A DNA stretch of 64,000 bases from Oscillospiraceae bacterium (GTDB lineage: Bacteria; Bacillota; Clostridia; Oscillospirales; Ruminococcaceae): the NCBI GenBank assembly GCA_017460835.1, contig JAFUAD010000045.1, forward strand, positions 1 through 64,000. The letters run 5' to 3'. Numbering within the stretch: the stretch's first letter is position 1; every line of letters begins with the position of its first letter. Positions 8,070-17,234 of this stretch are shown here, piece by piece. The translations under genes were made by a program, and so were the position numbers. Under the pieces are notes generated by a model that saw nothing but the letters and a program-made list of their open reading frames with translations, was not told where the DNA came from and searched no databases.

Positions 8070-8349
8070 ATTTACGCTCCAATCCTCCGCAGACAAAATG
8101 AAATAAGTGTGCGCATTTCATGAGGGCGGCGGCACCATTCCGGAATCTGACGCCTCCGGGCGAGGGGCATCGCATTGCTGTTCGCGGACCACAGCGCAGC
8201 ATCCGACCCTGCCGTATTCAGCATCCCCCATACTCACATATTATATGATATCATATTTTGAAACATTTTTCAATGCGCTGAGCGTAGAATTATTCGGTTG
8301 ATTTTCGTGCAATTTCACTATATCTGATAACCAAATTCCGGAACAATAG
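8070..8349. other. Leader and promoter region of the DivIVA-like gene
   Basis: This gap carries the promoter at 8245-8273 and about 170 nt of untranslated leader. I see no gene and no recognisable riboswitch in it. Confidence 0.5.
8245..8273 (-). promoter_or_regulatory. Sigma-A type promoter for DivIVA-like gene
   Basis: TTGAAA (8268-8273) and TATCAT (8245-8250) on the minus strand are 17 nt apart, in an AT-rich patch. Confidence 0.65.
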
Positions 8350-8392
8350 ACAAAAAAGCAGCAGAATGTCGCAATTTGACAGTCTGCTGCTT
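8350..8392 (-). terminator. Terminator after ftsZ
   Basis: On the minus strand a 10-bp stem (8383-8392 with 8356-8365) is followed by TTTTG, just beyond the ftsZ stop. It closes the dcw transcript. Confidence 0.8.
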
Positions 8393-8406
8393 GGATTTGG
8401 TTCAAA

Positions 8407-9555
8407 TTATTTCTTATCGAGAATCTTGAAAATCTCGGAGAGATCGTCGTCATCGTCGAGGCGCGGGATCGCTGCGGCCGGGCGCTGCTGCGCGGGCTTG
8501 CGCGGTGCGACCGGAACAAAACCCTCGACTGCCGGATTTGCGACCGGGATCGGGGTCGGCTGGCTCTCCGCGACCGGAATGTCATCAATCTTCTCGCTGG
8601 CATCGTCATAGCCTGCTGCGATGACCGTGATGACCATTTCGTCGTTCATATCCTCCTTGAACGCAGTACCGAGGATGACCTCGACGCCCTGTGACGCGGT
8701 CTCGGTGATCTTCTGCGTTGCCGCATCGACCTCAGAGGAGAGCACGTCCTCGCTCATGGCGATGTTGATGAGCAGGCGCTTTGCACCGCTGATCGAGGTT
8801 TCAAGCAGCGGGCTGGAGATGACGGCATTTGCCGCTTCCTCCGCCTTGCTCTTGCCTGCGCCGTGGCCGATGGCCATATGCGCATAGCCGGCACCCTTCA
8901 TGATCGTCGAAACATCGGCGAAATCGAGGTTGATATAGCCGTCCTCGACGATCAGGTCGGAGATCGACTTGACGCCGGTTTTCAGGATATCGTCCGCCAT
9001 TGCGAAGCTCTGGCGCATGGTCAGCGGCTTGTCCAGACCGACCAGCAGACGCTCGTTCGGGATAATGACGAGAGAATCCACATACTTTTTCAGTGTTTCG
9101 ATGCCGCGCTCCGCCTGAAGCATTTTCTGCTCGCGCTCGAATGCGAACGGCTTTGTCACGACCGCGACGGTCAGGATTCCGAGCTCCTGTGCGATCTGTG
9201 CCACGACCGGAGCCGCACCGGTACCGGTGCCGCCGCCCATGCCCGCGGTAATGAAGATCATGTCTGCGCCCTTGAGTGCATTGCTGATCTCATCGCGGTT
9301 CTCCTCGGCAGACTGTCTGCCGACCTCGGGACGGTTTCCGGCACCTCTGCCCTTTGTCAGCTTGGTGCCGATCTGAATGCGGGTCGCCGCCTTGGAATTG
9401 TGCAGCGCCTTCGCATCGGTATTGATCGCGATATACTCAATGTTCTTGACATCCGCCTGAACCATGCAGTCCAGTGCGTTTCCGCCGCCGCCGCCGACGC
9501 CGACGACTTTAATATTCACCTGCGGATCGAATTCTTCATAAATAAAATCAGTCAT
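8407..9555 (-). CDS. ftsZ: Cell division protein FtsZ
   Basis: FtsZ is the tubulin-like GTPase that forms the division ring. The 382-residue protein has the usual order: N-terminal GVGGGGGNALD, the tubulin signature GMGGGTGTGAAPV (about residue 105), the synergy loop region NLDFADVSTIMKGAGYAHMAIG, and then a Pro/Ala-rich linker. It ends in an acidic tail DDDDDLSEIFKILDKK that serves as the protein-binding peptide. The ATG at 9555 follows GGAGG by 7 nt; a TTG one codon upstream is too close to be preferred. It is the last gene of the cluster and has its own promoter, so it can be expressed separately. Confidence 0.98.
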   Translation of the reverse strand: MTDFIYEEFDPQVNIKVVGVGGGGGNALDCMVQADVKNIEYIAINTDAKALHNSKAATRIQIGTKLTKGRGAGNRPEVGRQSAEENRDEISNALKGADMIFITAGMGGGTGTGAAPVVAQIAQELGILTVAVVTKPFAFEREQKMLQAERGIETLKKYVDSLVIIPNERLLVGLDKPLTMRQSFAMADDILKTGVKSISDLIVEDGYINLDFADVSTIMKGAGYAHMAIGHGAGKSKAEEAANAVISSPLLETSISGAKRLLINIAMSEDVLSSEVDAATQKITETASQGVEVILGTAFKEDMNDEMVITVIAAGYDDASEKIDDIPVAESQPTPIPVANPAVEGFVPVAPRKPAQQRPAAAIPRLDDDDDLSEIFKILDKK

Positions 9556-9618
9556 CAAAGTTCCTCCATTCGGACAGCCCGGTTATCGGTCGACGGTGCC
9601 GCCTAAAAACATACAATC

Positions 9619-9647
9619 ATTTTAGCACAGTTTTTCGTCGATTGCAA
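9619..9647 (-). promoter_or_regulatory. Dedicated promoter for ftsZ
   Basis: TTGCAA (9642-9647) and TAAAAT (9619-9624) on the minus strand are 17 nt apart, with TGC before the -10 (extended -10). It lies in the ftsQ-ftsZ gap, about 65 nt above the ftsZ start. Confidence 0.75.
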
Positions 9648-9766
9648 GTTCTTTTGTCAGTTTTGTGATATTTTACAATTCACCGTCCGGATTTCCCGGT
9701 ATTCGCAGTCATTTTTAACATATTTTTGACACGGTTTCCCGTATGCAAAATCGGGATGCGCGCCGC

Positions 9767-10549
9767 TCACGATTCCTGCGGCAGAACGGAAATCTGGTTG
9801 TTCCCGACCATCGTCAGCCGGTACTTTTTATCGGGGTTCAGCTTCTCGATCGTTTTCGCCGCGAGCCGCAGCTTATAGACCGCGTCCGCGCTGCTGCCCA
9901 TCCGGAACACAAAATTCTCCCCGAACTGCACGATGATATCGCTCTGGTCGGTCATATCAATGGATTTGATCTGCTCGTTGTTGCATTCCTCGACGGCCGC
10001 CGTGAGCGTTTTCAGCACATTGTCGCGCTTTTCGTCCTCCGACTGCAAGTACATGCCGATCGTGCCCTGCGCGGGATTGTAGCCCGTAATGACGATCAGA
10101 TCGGGGCGCGGGCCGCCGTGCAGCTCCTCAAGCACGCGGTTTGAGCCGCTGACGAGCAGATATCCGTAGCTCTGCGAGATATTCGCGACGGGCTTTGCCT
10201 TGTGTACGGTGATCTCGACCGTCGAGGGAAATTTTTTCTTCACCGTCACGTTCTCCGCATAGGCGATTCCCTCTGTGATCTCCCGCTCGGCCGCCTTTGT
10301 ATCCAGCCGCACGAGATTGTCACGGTACTGAATCCCGCTGAGCGCGACGATTTCCTCGTCCGGCGTGTCGGTTTCATTCACGACGGTGATCCCCGTTACA
10401 TTGAAAAACAGCGTCATGGAGAGAGCAAGTCCGATCCCGCAGACCAGCAGAATCACCAGAACCAGATAGGCTCTGCGGCGCCGTTTCCGCCGGCGCTGAC
10501 GCTTTGTGCTCTGCTGCCGCTTGACGTTTTCCTTGACAACATCCTGCAC
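9767..10549 (-). CDS. ftsQ: Cell division protein FtsQ/DivIB
   Basis: This 260-residue bitopic division protein has a very basic cytoplasmic N terminus (STKRQRRRKRRRRA), one membrane segment (YLVLVILLVCGIGLALSMTLFF, about 28-49), and an extracytoplasmic POTRA domain starting FNVTGITVVNETDTPDEEIVALSGI. The beta domain contains YGYLLVSGSNRVLEEL. It helps assemble FtsL and the septal PBP. The start is a GTG with GGGAGG about 9 nt upstream; the ATG seven bases away is out of frame. The gene lies between murA and ftsZ, as in other Firmicutes. Confidence 0.92.
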   Translation of the reverse strand: MQDVVKENVKRQQSTKRQRRRKRRRRAYLVLVILLVCGIGLALSMTLFFNVTGITVVNETDTPDEEIVALSGIQYRDNLVRLDTKAAEREITEGIAYAENVTVKKKFPSTVEITVHKAKPVANISQSYGYLLVSGSNRVLEELHGGPRPDLIVITGYNPAQGTIGMYLQSEDEKRDNVLKTLTAAVEECNNEQIKSIDMTDQSDIIVQFGENFVFRMGSSADAVYKLRLAAKTIEKLNPDKKYRLTMVGNNQISVLPQES

Positions 10550-10597
10550 GGCACATGCCCTCCCTTCCGTAATTTAGAACAATATTGCACGAACCGG

Positions 10598-10746
10598 CTG
10601 TGGAAAACCCGTGTTCCGTGATGCGGGTTGCTTTCCCACAATTTCCACAGAGTTTTCAACACATCCATGCTGATTTGAAGCCGAAAACCGCGCTTCGCCC
10701 GCGCCGGATTCAACAGTTTTGCACCCTTTCCACAGAGTTTTCAACA
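10598..10746. repeat. Cluster of DnaA-box-like motifs with a 20-bp direct repeat
   Basis: An identical 20-base sequence, TTTCCACAGAGTTTTCAACA, occurs at 10642-10661 and 10727-10746. An inverted copy of its TTTTCCACAG-like start lies at 10598-10607. The pieces resemble DnaA boxes (TTATCCACA) with one or two mismatches. They fill the 219-nt gap between murA and ftsQ. A binding function is inference. Confidence 0.55.
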
Positions 10747-10768
10747 AATTCCGGCGTTTGGCCGAATT

Positions 10769-12043
10769 TCATCGTACTGCCGACGAAATCACGCGACGAA
10801 CCGCATTTCCGCCGAGGCTGTTGAAAGCGTCTGCAAAATGGTCATATCCGCGGTCAATATGACGGAGTCCCCGCAGAACGGTCTCGCCCTCTGCTCCGGC
10901 AGCCGCCGCAGCGAGTGCCGCGCCGCCGCGCAGGTCCATTGCCTCGACCTCTGCACCGTGCAGCCCGGAGACGCCTGTGATCACCGCCGTTCTGCCGGAA
11001 ACGCGGATATCCGCGCCCATCCGCAGCAGCTCGCCGACATGCTTGAACCGGCTCTCGAACACGGTCTCCTCGATCACACTTGTGCCGGAAGCGGTGCAAA
11101 GAACCGCCGCGATCAGCGCCTGCGCGTCGGTCGGGAAGCCCGGGTGCGGCATGGTGCGTATGTACCGGACATTCCGCAGCGGATGCGAGCAGTCCAGATA
11201 AATCCTGTCCTTGCAGATGCCGAGCCGGCAGCCCGCCGCCGAAAGAACCGACAGGCAGCTCTCCATGTCCTTCGGCTCTGTCCCGCGGATGCAGACCGTT
11301 CCGCCTGCCGCCGCACATGCACAGAGCCATGTAAAAGCCGCGATTCTGTCCGGCATCACGCTGTACGCGGTTCCGCTGAGCTTTTTCACGCCCGAGATGA
11401 TGACGGTTCCTTCCCCTGCCCCGGCGATCTTCGCGCCGCACCGGTTCAGGAAGCCCGCGAGGTCTGCGATCTCGGGCTCTCTTGCCGCATTCGTCAGAAC
11501 GGTCTCGCCCTCTGCGAGCGCTGCGGCCATGATGACATTTTCCGTCGCGCCGACCGAGGGAAACGGCAGCGGAATCCGCGCACCGTGCAGGTGCTCCGCC
11601 TGACAGACGATCTTCCCCTGCTGTTCTCTGATCTGCACGCCCATCTGCCGCATCGCATCGAGATGCAGGTCGATCGGGCGCGGGCCGAGCTCGCAGCCGC
11701 CGGGCATGGTAATCACACAGCGTTTCCGTTTTCCGAGCATCGGGCCGAGAAACATGACCGAGGAGCGCATCGCGCGCATATCCTCGTCCGGAATCTCCGT
11801 TTCGCCCTCGCCGGAGACGATCTTTGCCGTATTTCCGCTGATTTTGCACCGGAATCCCAGCCGGTTCAGAATCCGGCTCGCCGCATAGACATCCGTAAGC
11901 TGCGGCACATTGCCAAGCACTGTTTCCCCGTCGCAGAGCATGCTCGCCGCCATCAGCGGCAGCGCGCTGTTCTTTGCGCCCTGCACCGTTATCTCCCCGC
12001 GCAGCTTCCGCCCGCCGGTTATCCGCAGAATCTCCTCTGCCAT
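10769..12043 (-). CDS. murA: UDP-N-acetylglucosamine 1-carboxyvinyltransferase
   Basis: MurA transfers enolpyruvate to UDP-GlcNAc, the first committed step of peptidoglycan synthesis. The 424-residue protein shows the EPSP-synthase fold motifs: GAKNSALPLMAASML near the N terminus, the catalytic loop PGGCELGPRPIDLHL with the Cys that fosfomycin alkylates, and PSVGATENVIMAAALAEG. HPGFPTDAQA follows at about residue 300. GAGGTGA precedes the ATG at 12043. It lies inside the division cluster between murG and ftsQ. Firmicutes often carry two murA copies and only one is in this window. Confidence 0.96.
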   Translation of the reverse strand: MAEEILRITGGRKLRGEITVQGAKNSALPLMAASMLCDGETVLGNVPQLTDVYAASRILNRLGFRCKISGNTAKIVSGEGETEIPDEDMRAMRSSVMFLGPMLGKRKRCVITMPGGCELGPRPIDLHLDAMRQMGVQIREQQGKIVCQAEHLHGARIPLPFPSVGATENVIMAAALAEGETVLTNAAREPEIADLAGFLNRCGAKIAGAGEGTVIISGVKKLSGTAYSVMPDRIAAFTWLCACAAAGGTVCIRGTEPKDMESCLSVLSAAGCRLGICKDRIYLDCSHPLRNVRYIRTMPHPGFPTDAQALIAAVLCTASGTSVIEETVFESRFKHVGELLRMGADIRVSGRTAVITGVSGLHGAEVEAMDLRGGAALAAAAAGAEGETVLRGLRHIDRGYDHFADAFNSLGGNAVRRVISSAVR

Positions 12044-12152
12044 GCTGCATCACCTCAATTGCACACGGCTTTTGCCGTTTGCCTTCAGCATATGCAGCAT
12101 TCCGCGCAAAGGTGAGAACGGGGCGCCGCGCTGTGCGGTGCGGAATCCCGTT

Positions 12153-13274
12153 TTACTTTGTATTCAGGACATCCTCAATGATGTGCCAGATGCGGTCATC
12201 GGTATCCTGCGCAAACAGCGCACCGGCGCGCTGTCCCATTGCGATGCGCTTTGCCGGGTGCTCGCAGAGGTCGCGGATCGCGTCCCTGAGCCTGTCCGCG
12301 GTCAGATCCTTCTGCTCGATCACGATCGCGGCGCCCGCCTTGCCGAGCACCATCGCATTGTGATACTGGTGGTTCTCCGCCGCCGTCGGATAGGGAATCA
12401 GAATTGACGCCCTGCCGACTGCCTGGAGCTCACTCAGCGTCGAGGCGCCGGCGCGGCTGATGACCAGATCGGCGCCCGCCAGACAGATGTCCATATCGTG
12501 TATGTATTCACTGACGCGCAAACGCTTGTTTTCTGCGATGCCGCGCGTCTTCATTGCCTCGGGGAAGCTGTCTCTGCCGAATTTCCCGTAGGCGTGAATG
12601 TGATTGATCTGCAAATTCTCCTTCAGATGCCACTCCATGATCTCCGGCATCAGGTCATTGAGGCACTGCGCCCCCTGCGACCCGCCGAAGGACAGAAGCG
12701 TCATCCCCTCCGGGAAGCCGAGCTTCCGCTTGGCCTGCTCCGCAGTGCGCCGGGTCATGCCCCCGCGGACGGGCAGTCCCGTCACGAAGGTTCTGGCCTC
12801 CTCCGGGAAATACTGCTTTGCCGCCTCGAAGTTCATCATGACCGCCGACGCCTTTTTCGCGAGCAGCTTGTTCGTCACGCCGGGATAAGCGTTCTGCTCG
12901 TGAATGACAGTCGGGATGCCGAGCTGCTGTGCCGCGCGGATGACAGGCCCCGCCGCATAGCCGCCCGTGCCGATTGCCAGATCGGGCTGAAAATCCTTGA
13001 CGATCTTTCTCGCATGGCTGCCCGCTGTCATCAGATAGCCGACTGCCTTTGCGTTCCGGATGAGATTCCGCGGGCTGACCGAGCGCTGGATGCCCGCGAC
13101 CTTCACATGCGCCATTTTATATCCTGCCGCCGGCACCAGCTCCGCCTCCATGCCGTCCGGCGTCCCCGCAAAGAGGAACTCCGCGTCCGGCAGATGCTTC
13201 TTGATAATGCCGGCGATCGCAAGGCCGGGATTGATATGCCCGCCGGTTCCGCCGCATGCAATCAGAAATTTCAT
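12153..13274 (-). CDS. murG: UDP-GlcNAc:undecaprenyl-PP-MurNAc-pentapeptide GlcNAc transferase
   Basis: MurG converts lipid I to lipid II on the inner face of the membrane. The 373-residue GT-B glycosyltransferase opens with the donor loop CGGTGGHINPGLAIAG, contains IGTGGYAAGPVI and HEQNAYPGVTNKLLA in the N domain, and has SFGGSQGAQCLN and SRAGASTLSELQAVG in the nucleotide-binding C domain. GGAAGAGG lies about 5 nt before the ATG at 13274. It follows ftsW with a short gap of 36 nt, in keeping with cotranscription. Confidence 0.97.
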   Translation of the reverse strand: MKFLIACGGTGGHINPGLAIAGIIKKHLPDAEFLFAGTPDGMEAELVPAAGYKMAHVKVAGIQRSVSPRNLIRNAKAVGYLMTAGSHARKIVKDFQPDLAIGTGGYAAGPVIRAAQQLGIPTVIHEQNAYPGVTNKLLAKKASAVMMNFEAAKQYFPEEARTFVTGLPVRGGMTRRTAEQAKRKLGFPEGMTLLSFGGSQGAQCLNDLMPEIMEWHLKENLQINHIHAYGKFGRDSFPEAMKTRGIAENKRLRVSEYIHDMDICLAGADLVISRAGASTLSELQAVGRASILIPYPTAAENHQYHNAMVLGKAGAAIVIEQKDLTADRLRDAIRDLCEHPAKRIAMGQRAGALFAQDTDDRIWHIIEDVLNTK

Positions 13275-13310
13275 ATTGCCTCTTCCTTTGTCCGATATTC
13301 GTCCGATGCC

Positions 13311-14537
13311 TTACTGATTCAGCTTTGCCTGACGGGAAATGTTCAGCAGAACGCCCATTTCCGCAAGCTGCATCATCAGTGCCGTGCCGCCGTATGAGAA
13401 GAACGGCAGCGAAATGCCCGTATTCGGGATCGCATTGCTGACGACTGCGATATTGAGCAGCGCCTGTAAGCCGATGTGCATGGTAAAGCCGACCGCGACC
13501 AGCATGCCGAACTTATCCTTTGCCTTTGCCGCGATATAGAATCCGCGGAACACCAGCAGGCAGAACAGCAGAATGACCGTCACCGCGCCGACAAATCCGA
13601 ATTCCTCGCAGAGCACCGCAAACACAAAGTCGTTCTGCGCCTCCGGGAGATACTGGTACTTCTGGCGCGAGGCGCCGAGCCCCAGCCCGAACATGCCGCC
13701 GGAGCCGATCGCAATGAGCGACTGGCAGGTCTGCCATGTTTCGTTCTGCATATAGGCTTCATTGAACGGGTCGCGCCACGAGAGAATGCGGTTCTGGAAA
13801 TAGCCGATGCCCTTGCTGTACATGAGATACAGCACGACGCAGGTCACGCCGAGCACTCCCACACCGATCAGGATGCCGAAATGCAGCGGTCTTGCGCCGC
13901 CGACAAAAATCAGCGTCAGCGCGAGCGTGCCGATAATCAGCGTGCCGGAAAGATGCGGCTCCGCCATCATCAGCCCGGCGATCACGCCCAGCATTGCCAT
14001 ATACGGCACAATGCCGTACCAAAAGCTCTTCATCCGGTGTCCGTTCCGGACAATCAGCATCGAAAAGAACAGCACAATCGCAATTTTCATAAACTCTGAG
14101 GGCTGGAAGGTGATGCCGCCGTTTCCGTTTGCATCGGCGCCGATGCCGATCCAGCGCGTCGCGCCGTTGACATTCCTGCCGACGCCCGGTATCAGCACGG
14201 CGATCAGCATGCCGACCGCGACCGCAAATGCCGCGCCGGAAATCCACAGCTTCTCAAAGATATGGTAATTGACAAAGCTCAGAATACCCATCAGCACCAG
14301 ACCCGCGCCCGCAAAAATGACCTGCCGCACGGCGTAATAGGTGCCGGGCTGACCGTCCTCGATCGCCGCGGGATACGAGGCGGAAAACATCATCAGCAGC
14401 CCGATGACCAGCAGCGCGATGACCGTTCCGAGCAGAACGCCGTCTGCCTCGCTGTCGATCAGCCGCCTGCCCTTTCCCGCCGGACGGAAGCCCGTGCGGG
14501 TCTGTGTTCCTTTTGTACCAGCATTTGCTGCCATCAT
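13311..14537 (-). CDS. ftsW: SEDS-family cell division glycosyltransferase FtsW/SpoVE
   Basis: This polytopic SEDS protein polymerises lipid II together with a class B PBP. The roughly 408-residue sequence has about ten membrane segments and typical FtsW/SpoVE stretches: TWQTCQSLIAIGSGGMFGLGLGASRQKYQYLPEAQNDFVFAVLCEEFGF and the C-terminal TGISLPFFSYGGTALMMQLAEMG. I chose the ATG at 14537, 6 nt after GGAG; the adjacent ATG at 14534 is equally possible. Its place between mraY and murG is that of SpoVE/FtsW in other Firmicutes. Whether it serves vegetative division, spore cortex or both cannot be read from sequence. Confidence 0.93.
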   Translation of the reverse strand: MMAANAGTKGTQTRTGFRPAGKGRRLIDSEADGVLLGTVIALLVIGLLMMFSASYPAAIEDGQPGTYYAVRQVIFAGAGLVLMGILSFVNYHIFEKLWISGAAFAVAVGMLIAVLIPGVGRNVNGATRWIGIGADANGNGGITFQPSEFMKIAIVLFFSMLIVRNGHRMKSFWYGIVPYMAMLGVIAGLMMAEPHLSGTLIIGTLALTLIFVGGARPLHFGILIGVGVLGVTCVVLYLMYSKGIGYFQNRILSWRDPFNEAYMQNETWQTCQSLIAIGSGGMFGLGLGASRQKYQYLPEAQNDFVFAVLCEEFGFVGAVTVILLFCLLVFRGFYIAAKAKDKFGMLVAVGFTMHIGLQALLNIAVVSNAIPNTGISLPFFSYGGTALMMQLAEMGVLLNISRQAKLNQ

Positions 14538-14565
14538 GTACCGCTCCAATCCGTTGTTGCTCTGC

Positions 14566-15597
14566 TCAGAGCCGTATCAGCACCGCCGCGATGCCCGCGA
14601 TCAGGCCACAGAGCGAGAAGACCAGCACGATCTTGTATTCGCTCCAGTGACACAGCTCAAAGTGGTGATGAATCGGCGACATTTTGAAGATTCGCCTGCC
14701 CTCACCGTATTTTCTTCTGGTGTACTTGAAATAAAGAACCTGAATCACGACGCTCAGCGCATCGAGCACATAGACAATGCCGATCAGCACGAGCAGCAGG
14801 TGCAGCCTGCATGCGATGCCGAGGCCGGCAAATGCCGCGCCGAGATACATCGAGCCGGTGTCGCCCATAAAGCATTTCGCCGGGTGCAGATTCCAGACAA
14901 GGAAGCCGATGCAGCCGCCCGCGACCGTGATCGCATAGAGCGAATACTCCGGCAGCCCGTATTCCGGCAGCGAGCAGACGACCGTCATCGCCAGCATCGA
15001 GATCACCGAGACCGAGCCGCAGAGCCCGTCGATACCGTCCGTCAGGTTCACCGCGTTGATGATATAAATCATAAACACGACCATCAGCGGGTAATAGAAC
15101 AGGCCGAGGTTCAGTTTTGCAAAGATCAGATCAAGCGTCGTTTCCCTGTCGCCGAGCAGATATAGGATTGCCAGAAATGCACCGGAAAATACAATCTGAA
15201 ACAGAATTTTCTGCTTCGGATTCAGTCCGAGATTCTGTTTTTTGACAGCCTTGATGTAATCATCGGTAAATCCGCAGGAGAGCGAATACAGCAGCGCAAA
15301 CAGCATCACGGTCAGCAGGCGCAGCGCGTGATTGTTCGTCTCGTCGGTCGTGATGTCCACGCCGCCGGAGATGCGCCAGACCGTATAGCCGATCGCCGTC
15401 GCGGCAAAGCTGCCGATGATAAAGAGGAAGCCGCCCATGATCGGCGTACCCTGCTTGGCCTTGTGCCATGCGGGACCCTCCTCCAGAATGGTCTGCCCGA
15501 AGTGGATGCGGCGCAGGAACGGAATCAGAATGAATCCGCCGATTGCCGCGATGACCGCCGCAGTCAGGGCGGCGCTGAGTGTCAGCCAGATTGGCAT
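14566..15597 (-). CDS. mraY: Phospho-N-acetylmuramoyl-pentapeptide transferase
   Basis: MraY makes lipid I by moving phospho-MurNAc-pentapeptide to undecaprenyl phosphate. The 343-residue membrane enzyme has about ten helices and the family motifs GPAWHKAKQGTPIMGGFLFI, the Asp pair in FTDDYIK, NAVNLTDGIDGLCG and the His-rich SPIHHHFELCHWSE near the C terminus. GGAGG lies about 8 nt before the ATG at 15597. It sits directly between murE and ftsW, with no murF or murD between them. Confidence 0.97.
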   Translation of the reverse strand: MPIWLTLSAALTAAVIAAIGGFILIPFLRRIHFGQTILEEGPAWHKAKQGTPIMGGFLFIIGSFAATAIGYTVWRISGGVDITTDETNNHALRLLTVMLFALLYSLSCGFTDDYIKAVKKQNLGLNPKQKILFQIVFSGAFLAILYLLGDRETTLDLIFAKLNLGLFYYPLMVVFMIYIINAVNLTDGIDGLCGSVSVISMLAMTVVCSLPEYGLPEYSLYAITVAGGCIGFLVWNLHPAKCFMGDTGSMYLGAAFAGLGIACRLHLLLVLIGIVYVLDALSVVIQVLYFKYTRRKYGEGRRIFKMSPIHHHFELCHWSEYKIVLVFSLCGLIAGIAAVLIRL

Positions 15598-15612
15598 ATT
15601 GTGTTCCTCCGA

Positions 15613-17076
15613 TCAGCTCTGTGTGCGCTCTGCGAAAATGCGCTTTGCCGCATCCGCGACCAGCTCGCGCTCATCCATGTGCAGATGTACGCCGCCGGCA
15701 ATGATCTGATAATCCTCATGGCCCTTTCCCGCGAGCACGACCACATCGCCGGTTTTCGCCTGCTGCATGGCGAGATAGATCGCCTCTGCGCGGTCAGGCT
15801 CCGTCTGATACGGGATCTCCGTCCCGTCAAGTCCGGCGAGAATATCCTGAATAATGAGCAGCGGATCCTCGTCGCGCGGGTTATCCGACGTAATGACGAG
15901 CATATCCGCGATATTCGCGGCCGCACGCGCCATCTTCGGGCGCTTTGCCGCATCGCGGTTTCCGCCGCAGCCAAAGACTGCGATCAGCCGACCGACCGTG
16001 CATTCCCGCAGGCTGAGCAGCGTTTTTTCGAGTGCGTCCGGTGTGTGCGCATAGTCGCAGATCACCGTGAAATCCAACGCGGTCGGGATGACCTCACAGC
16101 GCCCGCGCACGCCGGTATAATCCAGCAGCAGCTCGGTCATCACAGCCTCGGGGATCCCGATCTCCGTGCCGACGGTCATCGCCGCGACGGCGTTGCTGAC
16201 ATTGAACATGCCGGTCATCCGCATGAAGACCTGCTGTGTTTTTCCGTGCAGCGTCAGGGTGAATTCGGTGCCCTCGGTGCTCAGCGAGATCTCCTCGGCA
16301 TAGGCATCGAGCACATTTCCGTCGCCCTGTCTGATGCCGTAGGTGCATTTTCTGCATGTGATCTCATCATAGAGCCGCTTTCCGTAACCGTCGTTGCCGT
16401 TGACGACCGCGAAATCGCAGCGGTCAAAGAGCATGCGCTTTGCCTGATAGTAATTCTCCATATTTCCGTGAATATCGAGATGATCCTGTGTCAGATTGGT
16501 AAACACGGCGGCGGCAAAATGCGCCGGCCCGATGCGGTGCTGCTCCAGCCCGAAGGAGGATACCTCCATGACAACGGTCTCGCAGTGCGCATCCGCCATT
16601 TTCCGCAGGAGCGCGAAAAAGGCATCCGTCAGCGGCGTCGTATTGACCGAGGGGAGAATCTCATCCCCGATCTCATACTGCACCGTACCGATCAGCCCGA
16701 CCTTTTTTCCGGCGCGCTTCAGCATTTCCTTCAGGAGCGTCGCGGTCGTGGTCTTGCCGTTTGTTCCGGTCACGCCGATGAGCTGCATTTCGCGCTCGGG
16801 GTGCCCGTACCACGCCGCGCAGAGGTCGCCGAATGCCTTTCTGGTATTCTCCGCGAGAATCTGCCGGTCGCCGAGCCCGAGGTCGCGTTCGCAGACGACC
16901 GCCGCCGCGCCGTTTTCCAGCATTTCCTTTGCCTTGTCATGCCCGTCAAAATGGGCGCCGCCGATGCAGACAAACAGCATGCCGGGCTTCAGCTCCCGCG
17001 TGTCGTCCGTCACACCGGTGATCTCGATATCCGGAAGCGCCGTTTCCAGCGATTCCAGCAACGCATACAGTTTCAT
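15613..17076 (-). CDS. murE: UDP-MurNAc-tripeptide synthetase, meso-DAP type
   Basis: MurE adds the third amino acid to UDP-MurNAc-dipeptide. The 487-residue Mur ligase has the ATP loop GVTGTNGKTTTATLLKEML, the N-terminal substrate domain and the C-terminal domain with CDYAHTPDALEKTL and GCGGNRDAAKRP. The substrate-selecting motif reads DNPRDEDP, the form linked to meso-diaminopimelate rather than lysine, which predicts mDAP-type peptidoglycan. I chose 17076 (MKLYALLESL, GGAG 6 nt upstream) over an in-frame ATG at 17100, because the former matches where MurE proteins usually start. Confidence 0.95.
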   Translation of the reverse strand: MKLYALLESLETALPDIEITGVTDDTRELKPGMLFVCIGGAHFDGHDKAKEMLENGAAAVVCERDLGLGDRQILAENTRKAFGDLCAAWYGHPEREMQLIGVTGTNGKTTTATLLKEMLKRAGKKVGLIGTVQYEIGDEILPSVNTTPLTDAFFALLRKMADAHCETVVMEVSSFGLEQHRIGPAHFAAAVFTNLTQDHLDIHGNMENYYQAKRMLFDRCDFAVVNGNDGYGKRLYDEITCRKCTYGIRQGDGNVLDAYAEEISLSTEGTEFTLTLHGKTQQVFMRMTGMFNVSNAVAAMTVGTEIGIPEAVMTELLLDYTGVRGRCEVIPTALDFTVICDYAHTPDALEKTLLSLRECTVGRLIAVFGCGGNRDAAKRPKMARAAANIADMLVITSDNPRDEDPLLIIQDILAGLDGTEIPYQTEPDRAEAIYLAMQQAKTGDVVVLAGKGHEDYQIIAGGVHLHMDERELVADAAKRIFAERTQS

Positions 17077-17234
17077 GTCATTCTCCGTTTCGCCGGGCAT
17101 ATCCCTGCCCTGTTATCATCTCAAAAAGTACGTTCCGTTCTGCCCGGGAGCATCAATGCCCTGCCGGACGGAGACGCCGAGCGCCCCGTCCGGCACGCAG
17201 AAAGGATTGTACGGTGTTCGCATAATCCGCGGGA

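Noticed and set aside
17101..17234. Terminator between the PBP gene and murE
   Set aside because: A 9-bp GCCGGACGG/CCGTCCGGC stem is present on the minus strand, but no T-tract follows and the genes around it belong to one cluster.
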